A DNA stretch of 64,000 nt from NCBI RefSeq assembly GCF_003755185.1, contig NZ_RKIC01000009.1, positions 372,001-436,000 on the forward strand, read 5' to 3'. Under the pieces are notes generated by a model. That model searched no databases. It saw nothing but the letters and a program-made list of their open reading frames with translations, and was not told where the DNA came from. The DNA is from Frigoribacterium sp. PhB24. GTDB lineage: Bacteria > Actinomycetota > Actinomycetes > Actinomycetales > Microbacteriaceae. Below, piece by piece: positions 42,678 through 50,913 of this stretch (position 1 is its first letter; each line of letters starts with the position of its first letter). The position numbers were made by a program, and so were the translations under genes.

Positions 42678-44149
42678 GCCCCCGGGAGCAGGCCGACCCA
42701 CGCCTCGGCTCGACCATCGGCGGCCGCTACCGGCTCGACGCCATCGTCGGACGTGGCGGCATGGGGGCCGTCTACCGGGCGCACGACCTCGAGCTCGGAC
42801 GGGACGTCGCCGTGAAACTGTTCTCGTCGGACGGGCACGACGTCCACGACCTCAGCCGACAGGTCAGCGAGGTGCGCCTCCTGGCATCGCTCAACCACCC
42901 GGGGCTCGTGACGCTCTACGACGCCCGTGTCGAGGGAGACGGCCACGACGACGACGCCTACCTCGTGATGGAGTACGTCGACGGGCCGACCCTGCAGACC
43001 GTGCTCGCCGACGGGCCGCTGTCGCACGCCCAGGCGGCGGCGCTGCTCGGCGACGTCGCGGACGGCCTGGCGGCGGTCCACCGCGCGGGCGTCGTCCACC
43101 GGGACGTCAAGCCCGCGAACATCCTGCTCGCGGCGCCCCACCACGAGGGCGACCCCCGGAGGGCCAAGCTCGCCGACTTCGGCATCGCCTACCTGATCGA
43201 CTCGACGCGGGTGACGGCCACGGGCACCTTGATGGGCACGGCCGCCTTCGTCAGCCCGGAACAGGCCGAGGGGCGTCCGCCGGCCCCGGCGTCCGACGTC
43301 TACTCGCTCGGACTGGTCCTGGTCGAGGCACTGACCGGTCGGCGCGTGTTCACGGGTTCGGTCGTCGAGTCGGTCATGGCCCGTCTCACCCGCGACCCCG
43401 AGATCCCGGCCTCGATCGGGGTGGGGTGGGCTGAGCTGCTGACGCGCATGACCTCGCGCGCACCGGAGGACCGTCCCGGCGCCGCCGAGGTCGCACGGGC
43501 CGCCCGCGCGCTGGCGATCCAGGGTGCCGGGTCGACCGACGCCGTCACGCGCGTCATGGCCGCTCCCGACGTCGCCACGGCGGCTCTGCCCGGTGGCGAC
43601 ACGCCCACCCGCGTCCTGCCCCGGGACGACGCTCGCACGCAGGTGCTCGGGGCGGGGGCGGCCTCGGGGGCGGACGCCACGGGTCTCGCGGTCGACGTCG
43701 AGCCGCACGAGGGTACTCGGAAGCGTCGGCGCTGGCCACTCGTGCTGGCGGCCATCGTCGTCGCCGGGCTGCTGGCGGCAGGCATCGGGTGGGCCGCCAC
43801 CCGCGACGGTGACGTGGTCGGCCCGACCGAGAGCACGAGTCCGAGTGTCGAGTCGGACCCCTCGATGACACCCTCCGAGTCGTCGGACGACGAGTCACCG
43901 TCGCCGACGGAGGACTCCACTGACGAGTCACCGGCGGATCCGGCACCCTCGGACGAGGTCAGCCCGTCCCAGGAGGCACCGGTCGAGCCGACGATGCAGC
44001 CCACGGTCGACCCCGTGACGCCTCCGACCGTCGAGGTGCCCGGCGTCGGCTCCTCGGGCGGGAACAGCGGGCCCGGCAACAACGGGAACGGCAAGGGCAA
44101 CGGCCAAGGGAACGGAGTCGGCCTCGGCCCGGGGACCGGCACCCCCTAG
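42674..44149 (+). CDS. Transmembrane Ser/Thr protein kinase (PknB-like, no PASTA)
   Basis: This 491-residue kinase has the glycine loop GRGGMGAV (26-33), ATP-binding Lys 48, HRDVKPANIL (catalytic Asp 144), DFGIAY (168-173) and the activation segment VTATGTLMGTAAFVSPEQ with Thr residues for autophosphorylation. A low-complexity juxtamembrane region (285-350) leads to one membrane helix (about 355-374). The outside part is Ser/Thr/Pro/Glu-rich (380-445) then Gly/Asn-rich (GGNSGPGNNGNGKGNGQGNG). There are no PASTA repeats, so the sensed signal is unknown. It overlaps coaBC by four bases (ATGA), so it is co-translated. Confidence 0.92.
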   Translation: MSPREQADPRLGSTIGGRYRLDAIVGRGGMGAVYRAHDLELGRDVAVKLFSSDGHDVHDLSRQVSEVRLLASLNHPGLVTLYDARVEGDGHDDDAYLVMEYVDGPTLQTVLADGPLSHAQAAALLGDVADGLAAVHRAGVVHRDVKPANILLAAPHHEGDPRRAKLADFGIAYLIDSTRVTATGTLMGTAAFVSPEQAEGRPPAPASDVYSLGLVLVEALTGRRVFTGSVVESVMARLTRDPEIPASIGVGWAELLTRMTSRAPEDRPGAAEVARAARALAIQGAGSTDAVTRVMAAPDVATAALPGGDTPTRVLPRDDARTQVLGAGAASGADATGLAVDVEPHEGTRKRRRWPLVLAAIVVAGLLAAGIGWAATRDGDVVGPTESTSPSVESDPSMTPSESSDDESPSPTEDSTDESPADPAPSDEVSPSQEAPVEPTMQPTVDPVTPPTVEVPGVGSSGGNSGPGNNGNGKGNGQGNGVGLGPGTGTP

Positions 44150-44249
44150 GGCAAGGCCGCGAGGTGTCGCGACCTGCCACTCACGTATCGAGGCGAGCGG
44201 CATGTCGTGACATCTCGGCAGGACCCACGGGCTCGGCCCGGACATGACG

Positions 44250-44275
44250 AAAGCCCCGGCCGAGGCCGGGGCTTT
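44250..44275. terminator. Perfect 12-bp terminator between kinase and tRNA genes
   Basis: AAAGCCCCGGCC and GGCCGGGGCTTT pair perfectly with a GA loop. The stem is flanked by TTT on both strand readings, so it can end both the kinase message (plus, about 100 bases past its stop) and the tRNA Gly-Cys-Val transcript (minus). Confidence 0.85.
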
Positions 44276-44282
44276 CTGTATG

Positions 44283-44354
44283 TGAGCGATACTGGGATCG
44301 AACCAGCGACCTCTTCCGTGTCAGGGAAGCGCGCTACCGCTGCGCCAATCGCTC
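44283..44354 (-). tRNA. tRNA-Val (anticodon GAC)
   Basis: Read on the minus strand, it has a GAGCGAT/ATCGCTC acceptor stem, D-arm GCGCAGCGGTAGCGC, anticodon arm CTTCC-CTGACAC-GGAAG with anticodon GAC, and a TTCGATCC T-loop. The 3' CCA is not encoded. It is the last gene of a Gly-Cys-Val tRNA set. Confidence 0.95.
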
Positions 44355-44438
44355 ATGTCTCTACGGTCCGACATCTATCACGTCAGACCGACTATTCAAT
44401 TGCAACATCGACTCTAGACCTAGGTCATGATCGAATGG

Positions 44439-44509
44439 AGGTGGAGACGGGATTTGAACCCGCGTGAACGGCTTTGCAGGCCGGTGCCTCGCCTCTCGGC
44501 CACTCCACC
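44439..44509 (-). tRNA. tRNA-Cys (anticodon GCA)
   Basis: Acceptor stem GGTGGAG/CTCCACC, D-arm TGGCCGAGAGGC, anticodon loop CTGCAAA (anticodon GCA), T-arm with GGTTCAAATCC. The discriminator is U, as expected for cysteine. The bases CCA follow directly (44436-44438), so the tail appears to be encoded here, unlike in its neighbours. Confidence 0.95.
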
Positions 44510-44575
44510 ATACGAGTAGCCCCCCAGAGAGAGGCCACCAGTCGGTGGACCACCCTCTGGTGAGCATTACACTCG

Positions 44576-44647
44576 AGCGGATGACGAGATTCGAACTCGC
44601 GACCCTCACCTTGGCAAGGTGATGCGCTACCGCTGCGCCACATCCGC
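44576..44647 (-). tRNA. tRNA-Gly (anticodon GCC)
   Basis: Acceptor stem GCGGATG/CATCCGC, D-arm GCGCAGCGGTAGCGC, anticodon arm TCACC-TTGCCAA-GGTGA (anticodon GCC) and T-loop GTTCGAATC. It is the first gene of the minus-strand tRNA group. The 3' spacer to tRNA-Cys folds into a CCAGAG/CTCTGG hairpin (44524-44560), probably a processing element. Confidence 0.95.
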
Positions 44648-44800
44648 ATTTCGCTTTGCATTTCTGCGTGCAAAAGAACAATACCCACACCCCGGGGCAG
44701 AAACCAAATCGAGGGAAGTTCGTGTCTTGAGCGCTCACGGGCCAGGCCATGACGGGGGCCTCGACGATCGGCCGAATGGCGTCAGAGCCCCGCCATGCAC

Positions 44801-44806
44801 TAGCAT
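44801..44806 (+). promoter_or_regulatory. Candidate -10 of tRNA-Val(CAC)
   Basis: TAGCAT ends 15 bases before the mature 5' end of the plus-strand tRNA-Val, a good spacing for a short leader. No convincing -35 is seen. The stretch 44648-44700 between the divergent tRNAs is the least GC-rich of the window, with TTTGCA/TGCAAA arms at 44654-44673, and probably holds the promoter of the minus-strand tRNA genes. Confidence 0.4.
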
Positions 44807-44821
44807 CGTCGAGTCCCACAC

Positions 44822-44894
44822 GGGCGATTGGCGCAGTTGGTAGCGCGCTTCCTTCACACGGAAGAGGTCATCGGTTCGAGCCCGGTATCGCCCA
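44822..44894 (+). tRNA. tRNA-Val (anticodon CAC)
   Basis: Acceptor stem GGGCGAT/ATCGCCC, D-arm GCGCAGTTGGTAGCGC, anticodon arm CTTCC-TTCACAC-GGAAG (anticodon CAC), T-arm CGGTTCGAGCCCG. The CCA is not encoded. It is divergent from the Gly-Cys-Val(GAC) group, so two valine isoacceptors share this locus. Confidence 0.95.
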
Positions 44895-44906
44895 CGACGC
44901 TCTCCT

Positions 44907-44932
44907 GAAGGCCCTGCATCCGCAGGGCCTTC
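44907..44932 (+). terminator. Terminator of tRNA-Val(CAC)
   Basis: GAAGGCCCTGC and GCAGGGCCTTC pair perfectly over 11 bases with a four-base loop, 12 bases past the tRNA. A T-poor tail follows (CGTCGTT). Confidence 0.8.
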
Positions 44933-45018
44933 CGTCGTTCCCGGGCAGAGGCTTCGGCCCGGCGGGGCCGTCCGAGCTCTCGACGCCGCCGGCGCCCGAG
45001 ACGTGGCATCCTCGCCCC

Positions 45019-46713
45019 ATGACCGACTCCCCCGCCTCCCGTGAATCCACGATCCACCCGACGACCGTCCCCGACGCGGACTGGTGGCGCCAGGCGGTCG
45101 TCTACCAGGTCTATCCGCGCAGCTTCGCCGACGCGAACGCCGACGGCATCGGCGACCTGCCCGGCGTGACCTCGCGCGTTCCGTACCTCCGGCGACTCGG
45201 GGTCGACGCCGTCTGGCTGAGCCCGTTCTACCCGTCGCCCCTCGCCGACGGCGGCTACGACGTCGCCGACTACCGCGACGTCGACCCGCGACTGGGCACC
45301 CTCGACGATTTCGACGAGATGGTCACCGCCCTGCACGCGGCCGGGATCAAGGTCGTCGTCGACATCGTCCCGAACCACACCTCGAGCGAGCACGAGTGGT
45401 TCCGCGACGCGGTGGCGTCCGAGCCCGGGAGCGCCGTCCGTGCCCGCTACGTCTTCCGGGACGGCCTCGGCGACGGTGGAGACACTCCCCCGTCGACCTG
45501 GGTGTCGAACTTCGGAGGGGGCGCCTGGACCCGTCTGCACCGTCCGGACGGAACCCCCGAGCAGTGGTACCTGCATCTCTTCGCACCCGAGCAACCCGAC
45601 CTCGACTGGAGCAACCCCGAGGTGCGCGCCGACTTCGAGACCACCCTGCGGTTCTGGTCGGACCGAGGCGTCGACGGTTTCCGGGTCGATGTCGCGCACG
45701 GGCTCGCGAAGGACCTGACCGAGCCCCTGCGCGACGCCGCCGAGCGCCACGTGCTGCCGGTGGACGGCAGCGACCCGCTCTACGACCGCGACGAGGTCCA
45801 CACCATCTTCGAGGGCTGGCGCCGGGTCTTCGACGAGTACGACCCACCCCGTACCGCGGTCGCCGAGGCCTGGGTGCAGCCCGAACGCGTGCCGCTCTAC
45901 GCCCGCCCCACCGAGCTCGGCCAGGCCTTCAACTTCGCGCTGACCCGGGCCGACTTCGACGCCGACCAGTTCCGGACGATCATCGCTGCCACCCTCGAGC
46001 AGGCTGCCGTCAGCGGCGCGACGAGCACCTGGGTGCTCTCGAACCACGACGTCGTCCGTCACGCCACGCGCTACGGCCTGCCGAAGGGGCAGGACCTCGA
46101 CGCCTTCGTCCTGAGCGACGGCCGTCGGCCGACCCTGAACCCCGACGCGGGCCTGCGTCGGGCCCGTGCCGCGACGTTGCTCATGCTCGCCCTCCCGGGC
46201 TCGGCCTACGTCTACCAGGGCGAGGAACTCGGCCTGTTCGAGGTGGCCGACCTGCAGCCCGACGACGTGCAGGACCCCGTCTGGACCCGCACCGGCCACC
46301 GACGGAAGGGCCGCGACGGCAGCCGCGTGCCCCTGCCTTGGGACACCACCGAGCCTGCCCTGGGCTTCGGCGACCACGCCCCGCACCTGCCGCAGCCCGA
46401 ATGGTTCGAGGACCTCGCCGTCTCGGTGCAGGACGACGAGGACGAGTCGACCCTGTCGATCTACCGCCGCGCCCTCGCCCTCCGCCGCGAGCTGCAGCGC
46501 GGCGAGACACTCCGCTGGGCGGACGGCGCCCCGGACGACGTCGTGCACTTCGCCCGTCACGACGGCTGGCACTCGCTGACGAACTTCGGTGGTGGTCCGG
46601 TCGACCTGCCGACCGGCGCGCGCGTCCTGGCGTCCAGCGAGCCGCTGGACGACACGCTCGGCGGGGTCACCGAGGTGCCGGGCGAGACCACGGTGTGGTT
46701 CTCGGTGGTCTGA
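45019..46713 (+). CDS. GH13 alpha-glucosidase
   Basis: This 564-residue cytoplasmic enzyme (no signal peptide) is a glycoside hydrolase family 13 oligo-1,6-/alpha-glucosidase type. It has WWRQAVVYQVYPRSFADANA DGIGDLPG, region I DIVPNHTS (117-124), region II GFRVDVAHG with nucleophile Asp 224, region III TAVAEAWV with acid Glu 283 and region IV LSNHDVVRH with His 343-Asp 344. YQGEELGLFE and a C-terminal beta domain follow. It releases glucose from maltose, sucrose or isomaltose-like sugars; the linkage cannot be told from sequence. It stands alone, with no sugar ABC genes or LacI regulator beside it. The start ATG lacks a strong ribosome binding site. Confidence 0.92.
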   Translation: MTDSPASRESTIHPTTVPDADWWRQAVVYQVYPRSFADANADGIGDLPGVTSRVPYLRRLGVDAVWLSPFYPSPLADGGYDVADYRDVDPRLGTLDDFDEMVTALHAAGIKVVVDIVPNHTSSEHEWFRDAVASEPGSAVRARYVFRDGLGDGGDTPPSTWVSNFGGGAWTRLHRPDGTPEQWYLHLFAPEQPDLDWSNPEVRADFETTLRFWSDRGVDGFRVDVAHGLAKDLTEPLRDAAERHVLPVDGSDPLYDRDEVHTIFEGWRRVFDEYDPPRTAVAEAWVQPERVPLYARPTELGQAFNFALTRADFDADQFRTIIAATLEQAAVSGATSTWVLSNHDVVRHATRYGLPKGQDLDAFVLSDGRRPTLNPDAGLRRARAATLLMLALPGSAYVYQGEELGLFEVADLQPDDVQDPVWTRTGHRRKGRDGSRVPLPWDTTEPALGFGDHAPHLPQPEWFEDLAVSVQDDEDESTLSIYRRALALRRELQRGETLRWADGAPDDVVHFARHDGWHSLTNFGGGPVDLPTGARVLASSEPLDDTLGGVTEVPGETTVWFSVV

Positions 46714-46758
46714 GAGCGGGTAGGCGAGGGCGTGGCCGGGTCGGGCGACGCGACCCAC

Positions 46759-46803
46759 CGCAGGAGGCGCGGTGCGAGGAGGTCGCGCACCGCGCCTCCT
46801 GCG
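46759..46803. terminator. 18-bp terminator hairpin with the dispersed repeat core
   Basis: The arms 46759-46776 and 46786-46803 pair perfectly over 18 bases around a nine-base loop. The arms hold AGGAGGCGCGGT and its complement, a variant of the dispersed motif. It lies 45 bases after the alpha-glucosidase stop. Confidence 0.75.
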
Positions 46804-46822
46804 CTCTGCCGACGCCCCCGCC

Positions 46823-46870
46823 CGCGCGACGAACGGCCCCGGTCCGAGGACCGGGGCCGTTCGTCGCGCG
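46823..46870. terminator. 23-bp perfect hairpin between alpha-glucosidase and amtB
   Basis: Bases 46823-46845 and 46848-46870 are perfect reverse complements with a two-base GA loop, core ACGGCCCCGG/CCGGGGCCGT. The arms begin with CGCGCGACGAA. It is seven bases from the amtB stop and should terminate amtB on the minus strand and back up the previous hairpin on the plus strand. Confidence 0.85.
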
Positions 46871-46877
46871 GAGTGGG

Positions 46878-48158
46878 TCAGGCGCGCGAGTTCTCGAGGA
46901 CGTAGCCCTCTTCGCCGTGCAGGGCGAGGTCGATGCCGGCCACCTCGTCCTCGTTCTTGACGCGGAATCCGATGGTCTTCTCGATCACGGTGCCGATGAC
47001 GAAGGCCAGGACGAACGAGTAGAGCAGCACCGCGACGGCCGAGAGCGCCTGCACACCGAGCTGCGTGAAGGAACCCGAGAAGATCAGGCCGGTCTCGTTG
47101 GCGAAGATGCCGAGGTACAGCGTGCCGATCAAGCCGCCGACGAGGTGGATGCCCACGACGTCGAGCGAGTCGTCGAAGCCGAGCGTGAACTTGAGGTCGA
47201 TCGCGAGGGCGCAGACGGCACCCGCGAGGACGCCGAGGACGACGGCCCAGCCCGGGGTGAGGGCGGCACAGGCCGGGGTGATCGCGACCAGGCCCGCGAC
47301 GGCACCCGAGGCGGCGCCGACCGAGGTGGCCTTGCCGTCCTTCACCTTCTCGACGACGAGCCAGCCGAGCACGGCGGCGGCGGGGGCGGCGATGGTGTTG
47401 AGGAACGCCAGGGCGGCGACGCCGTCGGCCGCGAGTTCGGAGCCGGCGTTGAAGCCGAACCACCCGAACCACAGCAGTCCGGCGCCCAGCAGGACGAAGG
47501 GCGGGTTGTGCGGCTTGTCGGCACCCTTCGCGAACCCGACGCGCTTGCCGAGGACGAGAGCCAGGGCCAGGGCAGCGGCACCCGCGTTGATGTGGACGGC
47601 CGTCCCGCCGGCGAAGTCGATGACGCCCATGGCGGCGATCCAGCCACCGACCGTGTTGCCGTCGGCGTCGCTCGTGAAGTTGAAGACCCAGCTGGCGACC
47701 GGGAAGTAGACGACCGTGGCCCAGACGCCGGCGAAGATCATCCATGCGCCGAACTTGGCACGGTCGGCGATGGCACCCGAGATGAGCGCGACCGTGATGA
47801 TGGCGAAGGTGGCCTGGAACGCGGCGAAGGCGATCGTCGGGTAGTCACCGGTCGGGTTCAGGCTGTCCTCGAAGGCGGCGCCGAGGCCGAGGTTCGCGAC
47901 GTCGAGGCCGAACCAGCCCTGGATGCCCACGAAGCTCTCGCTGCCACCGGGGATCGAGGTCGGATTGCCGAAGGCGATCGCGTAGCCGAAGAGCACCCAC
48001 AGCACGCCGATGAGGCCCATGGCCCCGAAACTCAGCATCATCATGCTGATGACGCTCTTGGCCTTGACGAGGCCGCCGTAGAAGAAGGCCAGGCCGGGGG
48101 TCATGAGCAGCACGAGTGCCGCACAGATCAACATGAAGGCGGTGTTGCCTTGGTCCAT
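46878..48158 (-). CDS. amtB: Ammonium transporter
   Basis: AmtB forms trimeric ammonium channels. The 426-residue protein has about eleven helices. Features are PGLAFFYGGLVKAKSVISMM, the twin histidines in GTAVHINAGAA and DVVGIHLVGGLIGTLYLG, and a cytoplasmic C-terminal tail (VAGIDLALHGEEGYVLENSR) that normally contacts the PII protein GlnK. No glnK or glnD follows; a strong hairpin closes the gene after its stop. I start it at the ATG 48158 (MDQGNTAFMLI) after AGAGGTGA. Two GlnR-like boxes lie 146-192 bases upstream. Confidence 0.95.
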   Translation of the reverse strand: MDQGNTAFMLICAALVLLMTPGLAFFYGGLVKAKSVISMMMLSFGAMGLIGVLWVLFGYAIAFGNPTSIPGGSESFVGIQGWFGLDVANLGLGAAFEDSLNPTGDYPTIAFAAFQATFAIITVALISGAIADRAKFGAWMIFAGVWATVVYFPVASWVFNFTSDADGNTVGGWIAAMGVIDFAGGTAVHINAGAAALALALVLGKRVGFAKGADKPHNPPFVLLGAGLLWFGWFGFNAGSELAADGVAALAFLNTIAAPAAAVLGWLVVEKVKDGKATSVGAASGAVAGLVAITPACAALTPGWAVVLGVLAGAVCALAIDLKFTLGFDDSLDVVGIHLVGGLIGTLYLGIFANETGLIFSGSFTQLGVQALSAVAVLLYSFVLAFVIGTVIEKTIGFRVKNEDEVAGIDLALHGEEGYVLENSRA

Positions 48159-48303
48159 GGGTGGGTCACCTCTCGAGTTTCTGAGCCAGGGAGGCACCGA
48201 CGTCGAGGTCGACCGCGCGGGTTGGCGGGCTGTGGTGACGATCGCTCTCGTCCGGTGCGGCCCCCAGTGTCGCGGGGTGAGGTTTCCGGGCGTGTGCGGG
48301 ATT

Positions 48304-48350
48304 GTTTCCCCGATGTAACACGATTCGGGCGCAGGTAAACAACGTGTTAC
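48304..48350 (-). promoter_or_regulatory. Two GlnR-like boxes upstream of amtB
   Basis: On the minus strand GTAACACGTTGTTTAC (48335-48350) and GTTACATCGGGGAAAC (48304-48319) both fit the gTnAC-n6-GaAAC type pattern described for GlnR in Streptomyces and Mycobacterium. The second matches exactly and the first has TTTAC in place of GAAAC. The two starts are 31 bases apart. Nitrogen-responsive control of amtB is expected, but the spacing differs from the common 22-base arrangement. Confidence 0.6.
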
Positions 48351-48380
48351 CGGATCACCCCCGGCGAGGCGTGGAGGTGG

Positions 48381-49397
48381 TCAGAGCGAGGTGAGGGCCA
48401 CCAGGCGCGAGACGGCGCGCAGGTACTTCTTGCGGTAGCCGCCGGCGAGCATCTCGTCCGAGAAGACCTGGTCGAGGGGCGTACCCGAGGCGACGACCCG
48501 GATCTGAGCGTCGTAGAGGCGGTCCACGAACGCCACGAGGCGCAGTGCGTCGACCTGGCTGGTCAGCACGTGGACGTCACGCAGTCCCACGGCGTCGAGA
48601 TCGTCGACGAGCTTGACGTACTTGCTGGGGTGGACCGTGGCGAGGTGGCGGACGACCCCATCGAAGTCGTCGAGCGACACGGTGCCGCCGAGGGCTCGCG
48701 TGGCACCGTCGACGTCGTCGGCGACGTGCGCCCGCGCCTCGACCTCACGTCGGCGGTAGTCGTTGCCGTCGATGCGCAGCGTGAGGAACTTGTCGCTCAG
48801 CCCCTGGATCTCGCGGAGGAAGTCGGCCGCGGCGAACCGGCCCTCGCCGAGGGCGTTGGGCGGTGTGTTCGAGGTGGCGGCGATGCGGGTGCCGTCGTCG
48901 GCCAGGTCGCCGAGCAGTCGGGTCATCATCATCGTGTCGCCCGGGTCGTCGAGCTCGAACTCGTCGATGCAGACGAGGGTGGCGCCCTTGAGCTGCGATG
49001 CCGCACCGGCGTAACCCACCGCGCCGACCAAAGCGGTGTACTCGATGAACGTGCCGAAGTAGCGGCGACCGGGCGTCCTGTTCCAGAGGGCGGCGAGCAG
49101 GTGGGTCTTGCCCACACCGAAGCCGCCGTCGAGATAGAGGCCCGGCCGCACGGCCGGGGCGGCCGGCTTCTTGCGGAACAGGCCCCTCCGCGGCGCGTCG
49201 GCACCCGCGCCTCCGAATTCGGTCACGGCGGCGACGGCCTCGGCCTGCGAGGCGAAGTCCGGATCGGGCCGGTAGTTCTCGAGCGAGGCCTCGGCGAACT
49301 GACGAGGAGGCACGAGTTGCGTCACGATCTCGGCCCCCGTGATGGTCGGGGTGCGGTCGGTCAGGGACACGAGGGTGCTGACGGATTCGGGGGGCAT
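48381..49397 (-). CDS. zapE: ZapE/AFG1-like ATPase
   Basis: This 338-residue AAA-type ATPase has Walker [18 protein letters not shown] (about residues 108-124), [12 protein letters not shown], Walker [21 protein letters not shown] and [20 protein letters not shown], all family features. ZapE binds FtsZ in E. coli; the mitochondrial homologue AFG1 helps degrade misfolded proteins. The role in actinobacteria is not established. I use the ATG at 49397; the frame continues to a GTG near 49467 that would overlap the promoter of the divergent rhodanese gene. Confidence 0.87.
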   Translation of the reverse strand: MPPESVSTLVSLTDRTPTITGAEIVTQLVPPRQFAEASLENYRPDPDFASQAEAVAAVTEFGGAGADAPRRGLFRKKPAAPAVRPGLYLDGGFGVGKTHLLAALWNRTPGRRYFGTFIEYTALVGAVGYAGAASQLKGATLVCIDEFELDDPGDTMMMTRLLGDLADDGTRIAATSNTPPNALGEGRFAAADFLREIQGLSDKFLTLRIDGNDYRRREVEARAHVADDVDGATRALGGTVSLDDFDGVVRHLATVHPSKYVKLVDDLDAVGLRDVHVLTSQVDALRLVAFVDRLYDAQIRVVASGTPLDQVFSDEMLAGGYRKKYLRAVSRLVALTSL

Positions 49398-49573
49398 GGG
49401 CGCGGCCTCGCGGTGGGGTGGGCGGGGATCTGTGTCAGAGTCGTACGGTTCCCGGGCGACGGTCACGCGGCATGCGTAACCTCGACGGGGCCGACCAGAG
49501 GCGATCCTACGCCGCCGGGCACCACCCGTCGCCCGACGTCGGCTCCACCCCGACACCCGCACAAGGAGACACC

Positions 49574-50473
49574 ATGGCCGTCGAGCACGACACGTCCGCC
49601 CGCTTCGGCGAGTACGCCCACCCCGAGCGTCTCGTCAGCACCGAGTGGTTGCAGCAGCACCTCGGCACCCCCGGGCTCGTCGTCGTCGAGTCCGACGAGG
49701 ACGTCCTGCTGTACGAGACCGGCCACATCGCCGGCGCCGTCAAGATCGACTGGCACCTCGACCTCAACGACCCGGTGCAGCGCGACTACGTCGACGGCGA
49801 GGGCTTCGCCGCGCTGATGGGTCGCAGCGGGATCTCGCGCGACAGCACCGTCGTCATCTACGGCGACAAGAACAACTGGTGGGCCGCCTACGCGCTCTGG
49901 GTGTTCTCGCTCTTCGGGCACGAGGACGTCCGCCTCCTCGACGGAGGTCGTGCCAAGTGGGAGGCCGAGGGGCGCGACTACACGACCGACGCCCCCGCGG
50001 TCCCGGCCACCGACTACCCCGTCGTCGAGCGCGACGACAGCGTCATCCGCGCGTACAAGGACGACGTGCTGGCCCACCTCGGAAAGCCGTTGATCGACGT
50101 GCGTTCGCCCGAGGAGTTCTCAGGACAGCGCACCACGGCTCCGGCCTACCCCGACGAGGGAGCCCTGCGCGCCGGTCACATCCCGAGCGCGCAGAACGTG
50201 CCGTGGGGCAAGGCCGCGGCCGACGACGGCACCTTCCGACCGCTGGCCGAGCTCGACGCGATCTACCGGGACGGCGCCGGTCTGTCCGACGGCGACCAGG
50301 TCGTCGCCTACTGCCGCATCGGCGAACGGTCGAGCCACACCTGGTTCGTCCTGACCCACCTCATGGGATTCGAGGACGTTCGCAACTACGACGGGTCGTG
50401 GACCGAGTGGGGCAGTGCCGTCCGGGTGCCGATCGTCCAGGGCACCGAACCGGGCGAGGTGCCGGCCCGGTGA
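49574..50473 (+). CDS. Two-domain sulfurtransferase (thiosulfate/3-mercaptopyruvate type)
   Basis: This 299-residue protein has two rhodanese domains. The N-terminal one lacks the Cys ([16 protein letters not shown] in its place); the C-terminal one has [13 protein letters not shown] and the active-site loop [13 protein letters not shown]. This loop is of the CRIGER type typical of actinobacterial thiosulfate sulfurtransferases such as CysA/SseA. A strong AAGGAGA precedes the ATG. The sufE-like gene overlaps its stop as GTGA, so the two proteins are probably made together. Confidence 0.93.
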   Translation: MAVEHDTSARFGEYAHPERLVSTEWLQQHLGTPGLVVVESDEDVLLYETGHIAGAVKIDWHLDLNDPVQRDYVDGEGFAALMGRSGISRDSTVVIYGDKNNWWAAYALWVFSLFGHEDVRLLDGGRAKWEAEGRDYTTDAPAVPATDYPVVERDDSVIRAYKDDVLAHLGKPLIDVRSPEEFSGQRTTAPAYPDEGALRAGHIPSAQNVPWGKAAADDGTFRPLAELDAIYRDGAGLSDGDQVVAYCRIGERSSHTWFVLTHLMGFEDVRNYDGSWTEWGSAVRVPIVQGTEPGEVPAR

Positions 50474-50913
50474 CCGACGCCGACCTGCCCGAGGCCCTCG
50501 TCGAGATCCGCGAGGAGTTCCTCGCCCTCGACGTGCGAAACCGTCTGCAGTTGCTGCTCGAGTTCTCGAACGAACTGCCCGAGCTGCCGGCCCGCTACGC
50601 GGACCATCCCGACCTGCTCGAACGGGTGGTCGAGTGCCAGTCCCCCGTGTTCCTCTTCGTCGAGGTGACCGACGGTCGCGTGCACCTGCATGCCACGGCA
50701 CCGCGCGAGGCGCCGACGACCCGCGGTTTCGCGTCGATCCTCGCCCAGGGTCTCGAGGGCCTCACGGTCGACCAGGTGCTCGACGACGTCCCCGACGACT
50801 ACCCGCAGACGATCGGTCTCTCCGAGGCCGTGAGCCCGCTGCGCATCCGGGGAATGACCGCCCTGCTCGGTCGGGCGAAGCGTCAGATCCGCGAGCGGAC
50901 CGCCGGCGCGTGA
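50470..50913 (+). CDS. SufE-family sulfur acceptor protein
   Basis: This 147-residue SufE-like protein contains the acceptor Cys in [16 protein letters not shown] and the family tail [29 protein letters not shown]. SufE normally takes persulfide from a cysteine desulfurase. Here it is coupled to a rhodanese rather than to SufS, whose own partner SufU is encoded some 14 kb away. It starts with GTG inside the previous stop (GTGA) and ends in the same way into the next gene. Confidence 0.9.
   Translation: MTDADLPEALVEIREEFLALDVRNRLQLLLEFSNELPELPARYADHPDLLERVVECQSPVFLFVEVTDGRVHLHATAPREAPTTRGFASILAQGLEGLTVDQVLDDVPDDYPQTIGLSEAVSPLRIRGMTALLGRAKRQIRERTAGA

Noticed and set aside
45084-48338. 1,084-codon plus-strand frame across the alpha-glucosidase, terminators and amtB
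   Set aside because: It runs out of frame through a clear GH13 gene, over two terminators and antisense to amtB; its composition is Arg/Gly/Asp low-complexity.
49398-49562. Longer zapE starting upstream of 49397
   Set aside because: The added residues are Arg/Gly-rich and unlike the family, and would overlap the control region of the divergent sulfurtransferase.
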